A program made the translations under genes and the position numbers. From Trichomonas tenax (taxonomy: Eukaryota > Parabasalia > Trichomonadida > Trichomonadidae): a stretch of 64,000 nt of DNA. The stretch is from NCBI GenBank assembly GCA_023091735.1, contig JALKBU010000022.1, forward strand, positions 62,001 through 126,000. The letters are read 5' to 3'. Positions 26,987-36,650 of the stretch are shown piece after piece; the stretch's first letter is position 1, and every line of letters starts with the position of its first letter. Below the pieces are notes generated by a model that saw nothing but the letters and a program-made list of their open reading frames with translations, searched no databases and was not told where the DNA came from.

Positions 26987-29076
26987 TTAAATTGCTCCTC
27001 TTTCTATCAGTAATTTGACCATATTTTTGTTATTAAAGCAAGAGGTAACATATAAAGGAGTTAATTCTGAACTTTGTATTTCAATATCTGCATTTGCATC
27101 TAAAAGAATTCTTGCAAAATCATATTTGTACAATTTCGCACATTCCGAAAGCAGCGGCCATCCGTCCTGGAATCTGACATTCACATTTGATCCATGTTGA
27201 ACAAGATCTCGAAAGATATCGAAAGCTTCAACTTTGAAAGCATAAATAAGCGCTGTGCAACCGAATTCATTTACTAAATCTAAAAGAGGATTGAATTCCA
27301 GTAGATTGACAACAGTCTGGTGGTGTCCTTTTATGCATGCAAACATCAAAGGTGTATTGCCGTCAATTGTTTGAAGATTGACGTCAGCTCCATTGTTAAG
27401 GAGAACTTTTGGAGCATCATGTCCTCTATTCACACATGCGCAGTGTAATGCTGATGCTTTAGAATTAAACACTCTATCAACGATTGCTCCATTATCTGTA
27501 AGCAACTGAACGATTTTTGCATATTTCAAACTCGCAGCAATCATCAGCGGTGTCATAAAAGTTGAATTTACAACTTCAACATTTGCGTCATGCAAAATCA
27601 AGCATTCAGCAGCTTCATAACAACCATTTTTAACAGCAATCATAAGTGCTGTTTCATGATCTAAATCTGCATATTCCAAGTCAACATGATACGATAATAA
27701 CACTTCGATTACTTTCACTGAATTTTGCCTTGCAGCAAATTGAAGAACACTTATTGAGTTTGATGTTGTAAAATTTACATTTAATCCTTTCTGAATAAGC
27801 AATTCCGCAATCTCGTTCTCATTCACAGCAGCACATATTATCAACAAATTTATTCCATCTGGATGAACTATTTTAATGATTGCATTGTTATCAATCAAAA
27901 GTTTCGCAATTTCTTTAAATCGATTTGCGCATGCAATAGAGAGAGCTAACCATCCTACAGCATCTGTGGTATCTATCTTGGTCTTGTGGTCAATGAGGAG
28001 CTGCACACATTCAATGTTTCCCGCCAATGTTGGTTTCATCAAAGCCGTGTATTTCATTTCTTCTTCAGCATCAACATCCGGATGGAACTCAAGAATAAGT
28101 TTAAGGATATCGGGAGAATTAGCAGCAGCACTAATGAGGGGAGTTTGGAAGCTATTTGAAGCAATATTCACATCAGCATGATGTTCCAATAAATAAACAG
28201 CCGTTTCATAATCCCCCTTTTTGAAACTCTGTTGAGTGCCGTCAAACAGTCATTATCTTGAATGTTAATGTCTGCGCCATATGAAAGCAAAAAGTCTATT
28301 ATTGGCTTAAATCCCATTAAAGCTGCCGCAAAGAATGCTGTAACATTGTCTTTCTCATCTATTGACTCTATATCCATCAATTTATCAATAAACAATCTCA
28401 CATTATATCCCCAATATGTCGGCATCCATCCATAGTTAAAATTATATTTTTCCTTGAGATATCTCACTGTTTCGTTGAAATGGCACAGCACAACAATATC
28501 CATGCAATCCTGGTCTGCTAATATTTTATTCTCGCAGAGATGTATAATTTCATAATTGTTTCCCAAAAATGCGTTTTTTATTGTTTCTTGTGTTATCTCT
28601 GTTTTGTTATTTAAAAGAAAATTAAAGCAATTAACTGATCCACTATACGCAGAATAATCTATAAGAGTATATTCCCCTTCAACTTGTGAATCGAAATTGA
28701 ATCCTTGTATGCTGGAAACTTCGATAAGTTTATCGAGATTGTCCCATACGAGAAAATTTGAGAGAGTTCTTTCTTGATTAAATGAATAGAATTCCTCGTC
28801 TGATTTAGCAGCATATGATTTTCCGTCATTTATTATTCCATGTAAAGCAAGCAGATGCTGAAAATTATTATTTTTCAAAAAAAAAAAAATGTTTTTGAAA
28901 TTTAATGGACGGAGTTCATGAATTCTAAATAATAGAAATGAAAGGACCTTAATTTTCTTATTTCTACATTTTATCATATGGACTAGTATTGTTAACAGCA
29001 GTTTGGTGACAAATAAGGGAGTATCAAGGAAACAAAAAAGAATAGAGATAAAATCATCAATCCCTTCCTCTGTCAA
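26987..29076 (-). pseudogene. DUF3447-ankyrin repeat protein, frameshifted
   Basis: Two minus-strand frames join into one protein. The N-terminal frame (29076 to about 28210) has the DUF3447 pattern seen in large trichomonad families: SVNCFNFLLNNKTEITQ, FLGNNYEIIHLCEN and FFAAALMGFKPIIDFLLSYG. The C-terminal frame (about 28210 to TAA 26987) carries at least eleven ankyrin repeats, such as DGNTPLMFACIKGHHQTVVN and GCTALIYAFKVEAFDIFRD. The change of frame falls at a G5 run (plus strand C5, 28213-28217); a sixth G would join them as SKRGDYETAVYLLEHHAD. The first frame has no ATG near its start. An in-frame TAG (plus-strand CTA just 5' of the TTG at 29076) follows a short open stretch NVSEML, so the true start is unclear. 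Confidence 0.8.
28213..28217 (-). other. G5 homopolymer at the ankyrin frameshift
   Basis: Minus-strand AAAAAGGGGGATTATG. Reading upstream and downstream ankyrin frames requires one extra G here. The site is also a plausible slippery sequence, or a homopolymer-length sequencing error. Confidence 0.7.
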
Positions 29077-29237
29077 TTTCTAAAGCATCTCTGAAACGTT
29101 CAGGATTTCATGAACTGCGGCGTTAAAAAATCAAAATAAAGAATTGCATTCATCAAAAAATTGACCAATTTATTTTGTAAAGTATTAAATTGTTATAGTA
29201 TAGTTAACTATCTAAAATAAAAACTAAAAGTGTATAA

Positions 29238-29310
29238 GCCTGTGTAGCTCAACCGGATAGAGCATAAGACTCTTAATCTTGGGGTTGCGGGTTCGAGTCC
29301 CGCCACTGGC
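29238..29310 (+). tRNA. tRNA-Lys (CUU anticodon)
   Basis: 73 nt fold into a standard cloverleaf. The acceptor is GCCTGTG with CACTGGC (one T-T mismatch at the fourth pair). The D stem is GCTC/GAGC, the anticodon stem TAAGA/TCTTG with loop CTCTTAA (anticodon CTT at 29272-29274), and the T stem GCGGG/CCCGC with loop TTCGAGT. The B box GGTTCGAGTCC is perfect. There is no intron. A T5 run follows directly. The mismatch in the acceptor stem is the only irregularity. Confidence 0.95.
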
Positions 29311-29315
29311 TTTTT
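29311..29315 (+). terminator. Pol III T-run terminator of tRNA-Lys
   Basis: TTTTT begins immediately after the last acceptor base, as expected for RNA polymerase III termination. Confidence 0.7.
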
Positions 29316-29345
29316 CGAAGTTTTTTCCTTTCCATTTTCCGTTTT

Positions 29346-29632
29346 TAGCTGACGACGAGACGCTCGCGCAGTCCGCCGTCAACCTTTTAATCGAAGCAAT
29401 TTTGGAAAAACTCAAAGTTTTGCAAGATAAATATATATTAGACAAGGAATTTTATAAACCAAGCCAAGAAGATTATGTGGATTCCTCCGATGGCACATTG
29501 GATGTAAGTCCTGAAGTGTACTCGAAATCAGAAGGAACACCATTTTATTTTTCCTTTCCACTTTTCCCTTTTTTGCCCCCGGGTAACCACGGAAACTCAG
29601 CCGAGCCAAATCCAAGTACTTTCCCGGTGTAA
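29346..29632 (+). pseudogene. Open frame downstream of tRNA, possible coding remnant
   Basis: A frame without an ATG reads DDETLAQSAVNLLIEAILEK and KLKVLQDKYILDKEFYKPSQ, which looks like a real helical peptide rather than noise. It then enters a pyrimidine-rich, GC-rich stretch and ends at TAA 29630. I do not recognise it. It may be a fragment of a lost gene; it could also be chance. Confidence 0.2.
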
Positions 29633-29639
29633 ACTGCCA

Positions 29640-30015
29640 TGTGACGTTAAACGTGTAACATTCCGGTTTAAAACCTATATATTATTTTAAAAGATTTTGT
29701 GTCATTATGTTACGATGTTACAGACTATAGCAACCTTATATTATCCCTGGGTATTATACTAGTATTATTATTGTAACATAGTTACATGTTACATTATAAA
29801 GTATTTAGGATTATAATTGGGTTTTATTTTCGGGTGTTACATCTTGGAATTTCTTAGGCAAAGTCAGAGTGCGAAGGCCGGAGACTTGCCAGTTTTTTTG
29901 TTATACTATACTATGTATGTAGAGCATAAATGTATAATAAAAATATTTTGCTAACTTTAATCATGAGATTTGTCAAAAAATAAACTTTACGCGTCATAAT
30001 CCTATTTTTGACACG
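29640..30015. other. Gene-free interval with TGTTAC motifs and a T-run hairpin
   Basis: No conserved frame is seen. The interval is rich in GTAACA/TGTTAC words in both orientations. At 29859-29906, GGCAAAGTC, a GC-rich loop and GACTTGCC are followed by a T7 run, resembling the 3' end of a small pol III transcript. No known snRNA signature was recognised. Confidence 0.3.
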
Positions 30016-30020
30016 TCATA
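30016..30020 (+). promoter_or_regulatory. Initiator (Inr) candidate TCATA
   Basis: TCATA abuts the ATG at 30021 and matches TCA-Y-W. A second TCATA with the same ACGCGTCATAATCC-like context lies about 22 bp further upstream. Confidence 0.4.
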
Positions 30021-30380
30021 ATGGAGGGTGATCCAATAAAAACATTCGTTTCAGTGAAAATTCCGCCTTTAAAGGAGGTAAAAATGACCGTGGCAGACGG
30101 AGAGCAGTTCACTGTCACCGGAATTTCGATATTGCCTGACAAGAAAACGCCACAAACAGGAAAAATTTTAGTTTCTGCGACACCGATATCAGAAGATGGG
30201 AAGAAAGAGCAAACTATAGTCCTTGCACCCCTTACTATTGGAAAATCAGAAAATGCTCGAGTTTTTTTCATAATTAATTGTTTTCAACTGATAATTTTCT
30301 CAACACAAGGCGCAAAGGCAACTATTCAATTGACTGGCACCACAGAAACAACTGCTCCTTTACAAATAGATGTTTTATAA
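30021..30380 (+). CDS. Small beta-rich protein, possibly nucleoplasmin-like
   Basis: 119 codons from ATG 30021 to TAA, with no membrane segment or signal peptide. The pattern is alternating strands: FVSVKIPPLKEVKMTVADGE, FTVTGISILPD, TGKILVSATPI, KKEQTIVLAPLTIG, then a hydrophobic stretch VFFIINCFQLIIFSTQG and ATIQLTGTTET. The order of a V-x-P-x-x-E start, strands, and a final 'L-T-G' strand is like the nucleoplasmin-like (NPL) fold of histone chaperones and FKBP-type N-domains. The acidic tract of true nucleoplasmins is absent. The odd IINCFQLIIF could be a short unspliced intron, but no trichomonad splice consensus was found. The NPL call is tentative; the gene itself is likely real. Confidence 0.55.
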   Translation: MEGDPIKTFVSVKIPPLKEVKMTVADGEQFTVTGISILPDKKTPQTGKILVSATPISEDGKKEQTIVLAPLTIGKSENARVFFIINCFQLIIFSTQGAKATIQLTGTTETTAPLQIDVL

Positions 30381-30437
30381 AAAAAATATTGTTAACTAAA
30401 CAAATAAATTTATAATAAACATGATATATAAAAACAA

Positions 30438-32147
30438 TTATTTCGCTAAAGTTGTTGATGCCCTCTTCTTTGTCGCCGCTGTCTGCGCTGCCGTTGGATG
30501 CGTTGTCGACGAATGCTGCCCGCAAATGAGGCAGTTGTATTTAGAGACGGCGGCGCTCGCCGGCCCTTCGTCTAATATCGTCTGCGCGAACTTCTGGAGG
30601 ACGATCTCGAGCTCATCTCTCGTCACCCAGTTGAGGAACGACGCCTGCATGTTCTCTATCTGGTCGTTGAACGTTCCCATCATCACTCTGAACTTGTTGA
30701 ACATTGTCTCGACGAACTCTCTGTCGACTTTTTTGTCGAGAAGGATCATCAAGTTGGACGAGTTCTGCTGCACGACTTTGATCTGCGCCTGGAGCTGATC
30801 TTTGACCATGTTGACCATCGCTTCGACAACGCGCTTTGCGATGCTTTTAATGCGATTCTCGAGGTCCGCATCAGCAAACGTGTCGTTCTTGCTCTGCTCG
30901 TATCGCGTTTTGTCCATTCCTGCTGACCTCGGACGCTTGTAGTTTCCTAATTTCATGATGATCGTCTTAGTGATCGTCGTTTCTCGCTTCTCCGACTCTG
31001 GCAGAACGTACTCTTCCTGCTGTATTATCTTCGTCTGCTGCTGCGGCTCTTCCGGCGGCGGAAGATTCGTCGAATTGTTCGATCGCGAGGATGTCTTTAT
31101 GTCCTCGAGCTTTGGCTTGATTCTGTACAGAGAGTTGGAGTCCTCGCGCTGGACGGGCCGCAGCTGTGGCGGAGGAGGAAGAGAGTCGTCATAGATATCG
31201 ACGATCAAGAAATTATGCTTTCTGTTCTTCCTCTTTATCTTCTCCGGCTCTGGCTTTGACTTCTCCTCGTGAACGACTTCCTGTATTGCGGGGATTGACG
31301 GAGGGAGTGGCGGCGGCGACGGCTGCTTCGTTTGCGTCGGCTCGCTCGAAGAAACATCTGAGGAAGGCAACGGAAGAGGCGGAATGAGTTCGAGCATTCT
31401 GAAGCTGCGCGATGACGCCTTCGCTGACCCTTTCGAAGACGTCGCCGCAAGTGGAATGTTCTGCGCGAGCAGCATGTGGTCGTTACTCGATGTCTGGACT
31501 GCAGATATGTCTTTCTTGACCTTCGATAGCTGCACGAAAACCAATTTTCTGAACTCTTCGACTTCCTGTCTTTGATTCAATGACTGTTGTGCGAGTTGTG
31601 AAAGTCTGCTGTTGATTGTGTTGTTGACCCTGATAACGTTTTCGTTCATCGTCTCCAAGTTGTCGTGCTGCGTCCTGGCGCTCGCCTGGATCTGCTTGAT
31701 CGTCTCGTGGTGCGTTGCGATCATCTGCTTCGCCCACTCGATCTCCGTGACGACTCTCATCGAGGAAGTCAGCTCCGTCGTGTACGTCCTGTTCTCGATG
31801 ATCTGGACGACCTCCTTTTGGTCTTGCGACGAGCCCAGCCTCGTTGTATTCACGGGAGTTTGCACCTGGGAGACGATAGTTTCGACCCTTGGCCTCCCCG
31901 ACTGCTTGCTCGAGTCGGAGACGTAAGGAATCGGCGGCAGATCGCTTGGGAGCTCGATCGTCGCTGTCGGCTTCGGCATTGCGATCTTGTCGATGTCTGG
32001 CAGCTCCAATAAATCATTCTGCTTCAGGACCTCCAGTTTCACGGCGTTATTCGGAACAGGAATCTGATCGATCGGAACGACTTTCGCAGACTGCTGCGGC
32101 GTCAACGCTTTGATTTCCTGGGACTCAGTGACGACTCTCGACGCCAT
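30438..32147 (-). CDS. DUF4795 coiled-coil protein (QRICH2/C16orf96-like), C-terminal part
   Basis: 569 codons from ATG 32147 to TAA. The first half is coiled coil (IEWAKQMIATHHETIKQIQA; QSLNQRQEVEEFRKLVFVQL). A Pro-rich linker (PSPPPLPPSIP) follows, then KRPRSAGMDKTRYEQ, then the DUF4795 region with VDREFVETMFNKFRVMMGTF, and a C-terminal CLICGQ cysteine knuckle. DUF4795 occurs in QRICH2 and C16orf96, proteins linked to sperm flagella, which fits a flagellate. The same frame stays open upstream of this ATG to a TAG at 32271-32273 and beyond it, so this ORF is probably the C-terminal part of a larger gene ending near 32879. The Met at 32147 may be internal. Confidence 0.75.
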   Translation of the reverse strand: MASRVVTESQEIKALTPQQSAKVVPIDQIPVPNNAVKLEVLKQNDLLELPDIDKIAMPKPTATIELPSDLPPIPYVSDSSKQSGRPRVETIVSQVQTPVNTTRLGSSQDQKEVVQIIENRTYTTELTSSMRVVTEIEWAKQMIATHHETIKQIQASARTQHDNLETMNENVIRVNNTINSRLSQLAQQSLNQRQEVEEFRKLVFVQLSKVKKDISAVQTSSNDHMLLAQNIPLAATSSKGSAKASSRSFRMLELIPPLPLPSSDVSSSEPTQTKQPSPPPLPPSIPAIQEVVHEEKSKPEPEKIKRKNRKHNFLIVDIYDDSLPPPPQLRPVQREDSNSLYRIKPKLEDIKTSSRSNNSTNLPPPEEPQQQTKIIQQEEYVLPESEKRETTITKTIIMKLGNYKRPRSAGMDKTRYEQSKNDTFADADLENRIKSIAKRVVEAMVNMVKDQLQAQIKVVQQNSSNLMILLDKKVDREFVETMFNKFRVMMGTFNDQIENMQASFLNWVTRDELEIVLQKFAQTILDEGPASAAVSKYNCLICGQHSSTTHPTAAQTAATKKRASTTLAK

Positions 32148-32270
32148 CTGGAGGATCTCCTGGTTGTTTAAGGCCTTGCCGACCTGCTCCGAGAGCCTAA
32201 CGAGCTTCGTGTCGATTTTCGAGATCTGCGACGGAATTTGCAGCGATAGATTAGAAACGTCGACTTGGAC

Positions 32271-32738
32271 CTAAGGATATGTTTCCAGCTGCTTCTGGAT
32301 GATCTTTAAGTCGTTCTCGAGCGTCGAAATCTTTAAGTCGTGTGTCGATGGATTAAACTCTAAGCAAAGATCTATTGTTGATTGTAAATTTGTTGTTATT
32401 GCTTTCAAATTGTTAACTGCCACTTCTAAGTCGTTGACTCTGAACTCTGTCGTGTCTTGAACTGGTTGTATCTGTGCTACGCTGTTTTGCTTCGATAATT
32501 GCGGAGTTGTTCGAAATGCAGAGAATTCTGCAGCCATCATGCGCTTTGCTTCATTTGTACACTGCAGCAATCCGTTGTCTATGTAATTTCTGAGATCTTC
32601 TTCCTTTTTATTAAGATTTTCAGCGAGTTCTTTGATTTGATTTTCGTGGTTGTTGATATTTGCCTTAAAAGTGTCGTGTATTATATTCACATGCTTCTCT
32701 AAATCCTGTAACTCCGTCACTTCCGCATAATCTGGCAT
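32271..32738 (-). CDS. DUF4795 gene, middle segment (ends at in-frame TAG)
   Basis: 155 codons in the same frame as the C-terminal ORF, from ATG 32738 to TAG 32271-32273. It is coiled coil: YAEVTELQDLEKHVNIIHDT, NLNKKEEDLRNYIDN, FRVNDLEVAVNNLKAI. After the TAG the frame reads VQVDVSNLSLQIPSQISKID and SEQVGKALNNQEILQ without another stop, which continues the same heptad-rich protein. CAG (Gln) to TAG would account for the stop by one transition. Confidence 0.65.
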   Translation of the reverse strand: MPDYAEVTELQDLEKHVNIIHDTFKANINNHENQIKELAENLNKKEEDLRNYIDNGLLQCTNEAKRMMAAEFSAFRTTPQLSKQNSVAQIQPVQDTTEFRVNDLEVAVNNLKAITTNLQSTIDLCLEFNPSTHDLKISTLENDLKIIQKQLETYP

Positions 32739-32768
32739 TTTTTCTTTTATTTTGTTGATTTTTATTTG

Positions 32769-32879
32769 TTATTTCTGCAGGATATGCAAAATTTCCGTGA
32801 ACAGTCCCTTCAGTTTGTCTTTTTCGTAGTTGATGTCGATGAGTGGCTCCGAATTAACAATCGCAGCGAGCTCAGCCAT
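32769..32879 (-). CDS. DUF4795 gene, N-terminal segment (ends at in-frame TAA)
   Basis: 36 codons from ATG 32879 to TAA 32769-32771, in the same frame as the two downstream segments. MAELAAIVNSEPLIDINYEK and LKGLFTEILHILQK resemble the N-terminus of C16orf96/QRICH2-type proteins, where an ELA-I start is followed by 'NF.ALH.LL..ILEH'. Ten A-rich codons (QIKINKIKEK) link the TAA to the next Met. This suggests that the true gene start is 32879 and that two stops interrupt it. Confidence 0.5.
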   Translation of the reverse strand: MAELAAIVNSEPLIDINYEKDKLKGLFTEILHILQK

Positions 32880-32892
32880 CAACTTGTTTTAT

Positions 32893-33290
32893 AATTAACT
32901 TTCACTTTTTTTATAAAATTTTCTCCTTAAATTAAAATTTTAGATATTGCTAATGATGGATAATTTAAATTTATAAAAATTTATGATTTGTCAAATTTTG
33001 AAGTCTTTTGATATAAAAGAAAAGAAATTCAAAAATAAAGGCTTCAAAGAATCGAATAAAATTGCATATTTTGCAAAATCATTTATACTAAATTCATTAT
33101 CCTTAAAATGCAGCTATTTAAAGCAATCAACAATAGCAAGCAAATCTAAATTATGAGTTTATATCAATTCGATTCCTTGCAAAATTGAGAGAAAAATTTA
33201 AAAAAAAGGAATCGTCATTGAAATTCATATATATTCAGGTTGTTTAGTATAATTTACATAATTTTTTTCTTATATTTTCTTTTTCAATTT
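32893..33290. other. Gene-free AT-rich interval
   Basis: No conserved reading frame or RNA gene is visible. A TCACTTTTCAAATG initiator-like string sits at 33290-33304, but the short frame it opens (MNFNALVGSIAEVTENSLS) ends after 19 codons and lies just ahead of the recombinase relic. Confidence 0.4.
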
Positions 33291-33329
33291 TCACTTTTCA
33301 AATGAACTTTAATGCTTTAGTGGGTTCTA

Positions 33330-33533
33330 TTGCAGAAGTCACCGAAAATTCTCTTTCATGACAATAACTACAGTACACACAGTTTTCGAAAGGGCGTTGC
33401 CCACGAGGCAGCTCTTATGAATATTCCAGATTTTACAATAAAGTCTATGGGCAGGTGGAAAACTGATGTTTTTACTCGTTACACTGCCATTGACATGCGT
33501 CAGGCTTCCACAGCCATTACCCCCATAATTTAA
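33330..33533 (+). pseudogene. Tyrosine recombinase, C-terminal relic
   Basis: A 67-codon frame without an ATG ends in TAA. It reads YSTHSFRKGVAHEAALMNIP, then FTIKSMGRWKTDVFTRYTAI. The H-x-F-R box, the G-R-W motif and the following Tyr match the last catalytic residues (H-x-x-R, H/W, Y) of tyrosine recombinases such as phage-type integrases, DIRS-type and Crypton enzymes. The N-terminal domain and the first catalytic Arg are absent upstream. It is a remnant of a mobile element; which class cannot be told from this piece. Confidence 0.75.
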
Positions 33534-33808
33534 TAAACAACCCCCTTTTTTTATTAAAAAAATTGAGAAAAAAATTTGCAAGAATTAGAAAAGAGGCGGT
33601 TAAATTCAAATTTGAATGACACAAGAATTTGTTTTTTATTTGTACATAAATGACAACGAACTATTCAATCCCGAACACTAAACCAGTTAATGGCAACGTA
33701 TTTCATTAATTTGAAAAGATTAACGAGGTCTTCACTAAAAATGATGGTAGAAGATATTATAGAGAACTAGAAATGATAACAAAAGTCTTTATCATTACTA
33801 TTTTATAT

Positions 33809-33985
33809 TGGAGTTTAATGGAATAAAAAACAATATTGGAATAAAGGTGACTTTATGCAAATAAAGTGCATTTGGAATCAAACCCTATTTTGGAATAACC
33901 GCCAATTTGGAATAATGAGGGTTATTCCATATGCCAAAAATAGGTCGAAAAGTGACAATAATAGAATACCCGATTTTTTGGAATC
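33809..33985 (+). repeat. Left terminal inverted repeat
   Basis: 177 bp matching the reverse complement of 36044-36220 with about ten mismatches (roughly 94 percent by eye). Weaker similarity continues inward for a further 70 bp or so. Confidence 0.9.
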
Positions 33986-36043
33986 AAAATGAAATCGGAA
34001 TTGGAATCAAAAATGAATTTGGAATCAAAAGTGGAATAATAGAATTAGGAATCGACTTTAAAATTGAGACAAATTAGATTCTGTCAACATAAAATTTACA
34101 CGACATTTTCTTTAAAGCTTATATGAAGTAAGTCCCTGTTGAACAATTTTGCTTGGGATTGACTGAAGCTTATCCTGTACAAAGTACCTGTGATATTTAT
34201 GTCAATTGAATCTCGATCTAAATTCTCAAAATAATATTTTCGATGAAAAACTCATTTACACATATATTTATTCAAATTTGAATATTCCAGGATTATAAAA
34301 AGCATATTGTTCGGGCATAGCAAAGCAAATAACAATGAAAATCATAATATTTAAATCTCGATATTTTATATTTATAGGTTTTCTCTTGTATTTCATCGAA
34401 AAACGCATTCAAGAACAATTTATAATCTATTAACATAAGAAAATCGATACAATTTAAGGAGTACCTTTGAATCATTAACATTTTTAACTAATTAGGCAAA
34501 TATCTCTATAATCAATTAATAAGTATATTTTTTATTTATACATATATCGTTATTATATCTGTAGATAAGTATAATACATTTTTAGATCTTTGGGCGTATT
34601 TAATGTTCTAATGATAATACAATTTTTTCCACATAAAAAAGGCTCTAACTTTTTAAATAATGGACATGTGACTCTACAAACAGCACAGAGGTTAGAAACT
34701 CAAGAGTCTCTAGAAACGCAAAAGATTAGAATTTTGTTTTCATCATTTTTTGGCATTTTCGTGTCTAAATTCAATAACTAACTTACTTTGATCTTAGCTT
34801 AACTATGTAACATTCATCAATGCCTCTTATTTTTCGAGTTCACAAAAATTGGAAAAGATGCCCAATCATACACCACATTTCTGCTCGAGTTTTTCAATTC
34901 AAGAACTATGGTTTGATGAATCAATTAGCATATGCTACATGAAGTTTCTAATAAACTTAACAATCTATTTTTTAGCTTTGATTTAAATTTTTTCGGTCGG
35001 TACAAAATGAGATTTATAGTTTTTTATTCTTGCATTAATATATAGACGAAAAGTTGATTGATGACCTTATATAAATGGTGATTAGATTGAGGAAAAAAAA
35101 ATGTGTGAATTTTATTAACCCTCTAAATACAAGTATAACCAAATAGCATTAATGAGGGCATCCTAAAAGATATATACATGGCCTCAAAAATAATAGTTGT
35201 AAAAATTATTTTGTATTTCCAGATCGTATCTCGAAAAATTAAAATTGTAAACTACGAATCTTAGGAGTATTGTAATATATTGGTTGTCTGTATTCTGAAT
35301 GATGAAGCGGCATCTTCAAGTTATTTCTATATTTTAAGTTTTGAAAATCGCGTGTTTTGACCCCTTTTTGAAGGCAGCAATCATAGCATATTGATGGTGT
35401 ACCTCTTCATTTAGCGTGGTGCTATGCTCTAATCAGATTGATCTTAAAAACAAAATTTCTAAATCGGGATGAATGTTTTAGAGTTATAGTGTATTTGATC
35501 ATATGTATACAGTACTGATGTATAGATAAATTGATTTGATTATATTAATTTTTGTTTTTCATGATGTCAATTAAAAAATATGAAATCAAATTTGCTATAA
35601 TGTCGTGTAATATCATGTGTACATGTACAGCCAGATAATAAAGCATCATAACTCGCTAAAACTATACTTAATATGTTGATTCGAAATCAAGTTTTTTAAA
35701 TTTAAGGAAATAAAACCTCTTTCCTCTACAGCTAGACTCCTAATTTAATAGCAATCAATATAAGCAAAGGTTGTTTTTTGAGATCCAAGGCCTTGGATTG
35801 CTAGTAAAAAGCGAAGTTCCTCTCCATCTCTTATGCTTTGCCATATAGAGTTTACATGTCAAAATTCCTCATGTTAATATGGGCGTAGTCATTTTGGCAT
35901 TAAGGATAAAGTGATTATATTTCCAACTGCTTGTCAGTTATTCCAAAGTATTTTTGATTCCATTATTATCCACTATTCCTAATTCCAATATCGAAGTTGA
36001 TTCCAAATTTTGAGAGCATTATTCGCATATTCAAATATTCGGA

Positions 36044-36220
36044 GATTCCAAATAATTCGGTTATTCCATTATTGTCACTTTTCGACATATTTTGGCATAT
36101 GGAATAACCGTCATTATTCCAAATTGGCAGTTATTCCAAAATAGGGTTTGATTCCAAATGCACTTTATTTGCATAAAGTCACCTTTATTCCAATATTGTT
36201 GTTTATTCCATTAAACTCCA
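36044..36220 (-). repeat. Right terminal inverted repeat
   Basis: Reverse complement partner of 33809-33985; the outer end reads TTAAACTCCA at 36211-36220. Confidence 0.9.
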
Positions 36221-36650
36221 TTGCTAATAATCTCTTGTCAACAGAATAATAAATACCCACCATTTATTCAAAACATGCATCAATCTCCACATTTCTTTAT
36301 AATGGAAATTTTCTATAATTAAATTTTCCAAGTTTGATATTTTCATTAAAATCAAAAGATTAACACAAAACATCAACTTGCTTGTATTGCATAATTGAAT
36401 GGTTAGCTTAATGTTATGTTATGCATTTAATCAGATATATCTCAATCAAATGCAGATTATTTGTATTATACATACCATAACTACATAAGAATATATTCAC
36501 TTTTTGCTAATAAATGTAATATCAATTTTACATATCTAAAATCGAAAATTATCAAATTACTGAATTAGGCATAAAACATATTGAAAATAGGCCTATAAAA
36601 ATTCCTACAGATAAAAAATACACTATGTAGCAAAGAATAGAATATATATT
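36221..36650. other. Gene-free AT-rich interval
   Basis: Between the mobile element and the stop of the dephospho-CoA kinase gene. I see no gene or repeat in it. Confidence 0.5.

Larger units (their letters stand above)
33809..36220. mobile_element. 2.4-kb non-coding element with 177-bp terminal inverted repeats
   Basis: The two ends are near-perfect inverted copies beginning TGGAGTTTAATGGAATAAA. The interior (about 34,000-36,000) holds no reading frame that looks coding. No clear target-site duplication is seen: flanks are TTTATAT on the left and TTGCTAA on the right. This is the form of a non-autonomous DNA transposon or large MITE. Inside the repeats the word TGGAAT(A/C)A recurs every 10-20 bp. 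Confidence 0.85.

Noticed and set aside
30250..30320. Intron inside the nucleoplasmin-like gene
   Set aside because: The frame is open throughout and no trichomonad splice consensus is present; only the odd hydrophobic stretch suggested it.
33809..36220. Maverick/Polinton virus-like transposon
   Set aside because: The element is far too short and carries no polymerase, integrase, protease or capsid-like frame.
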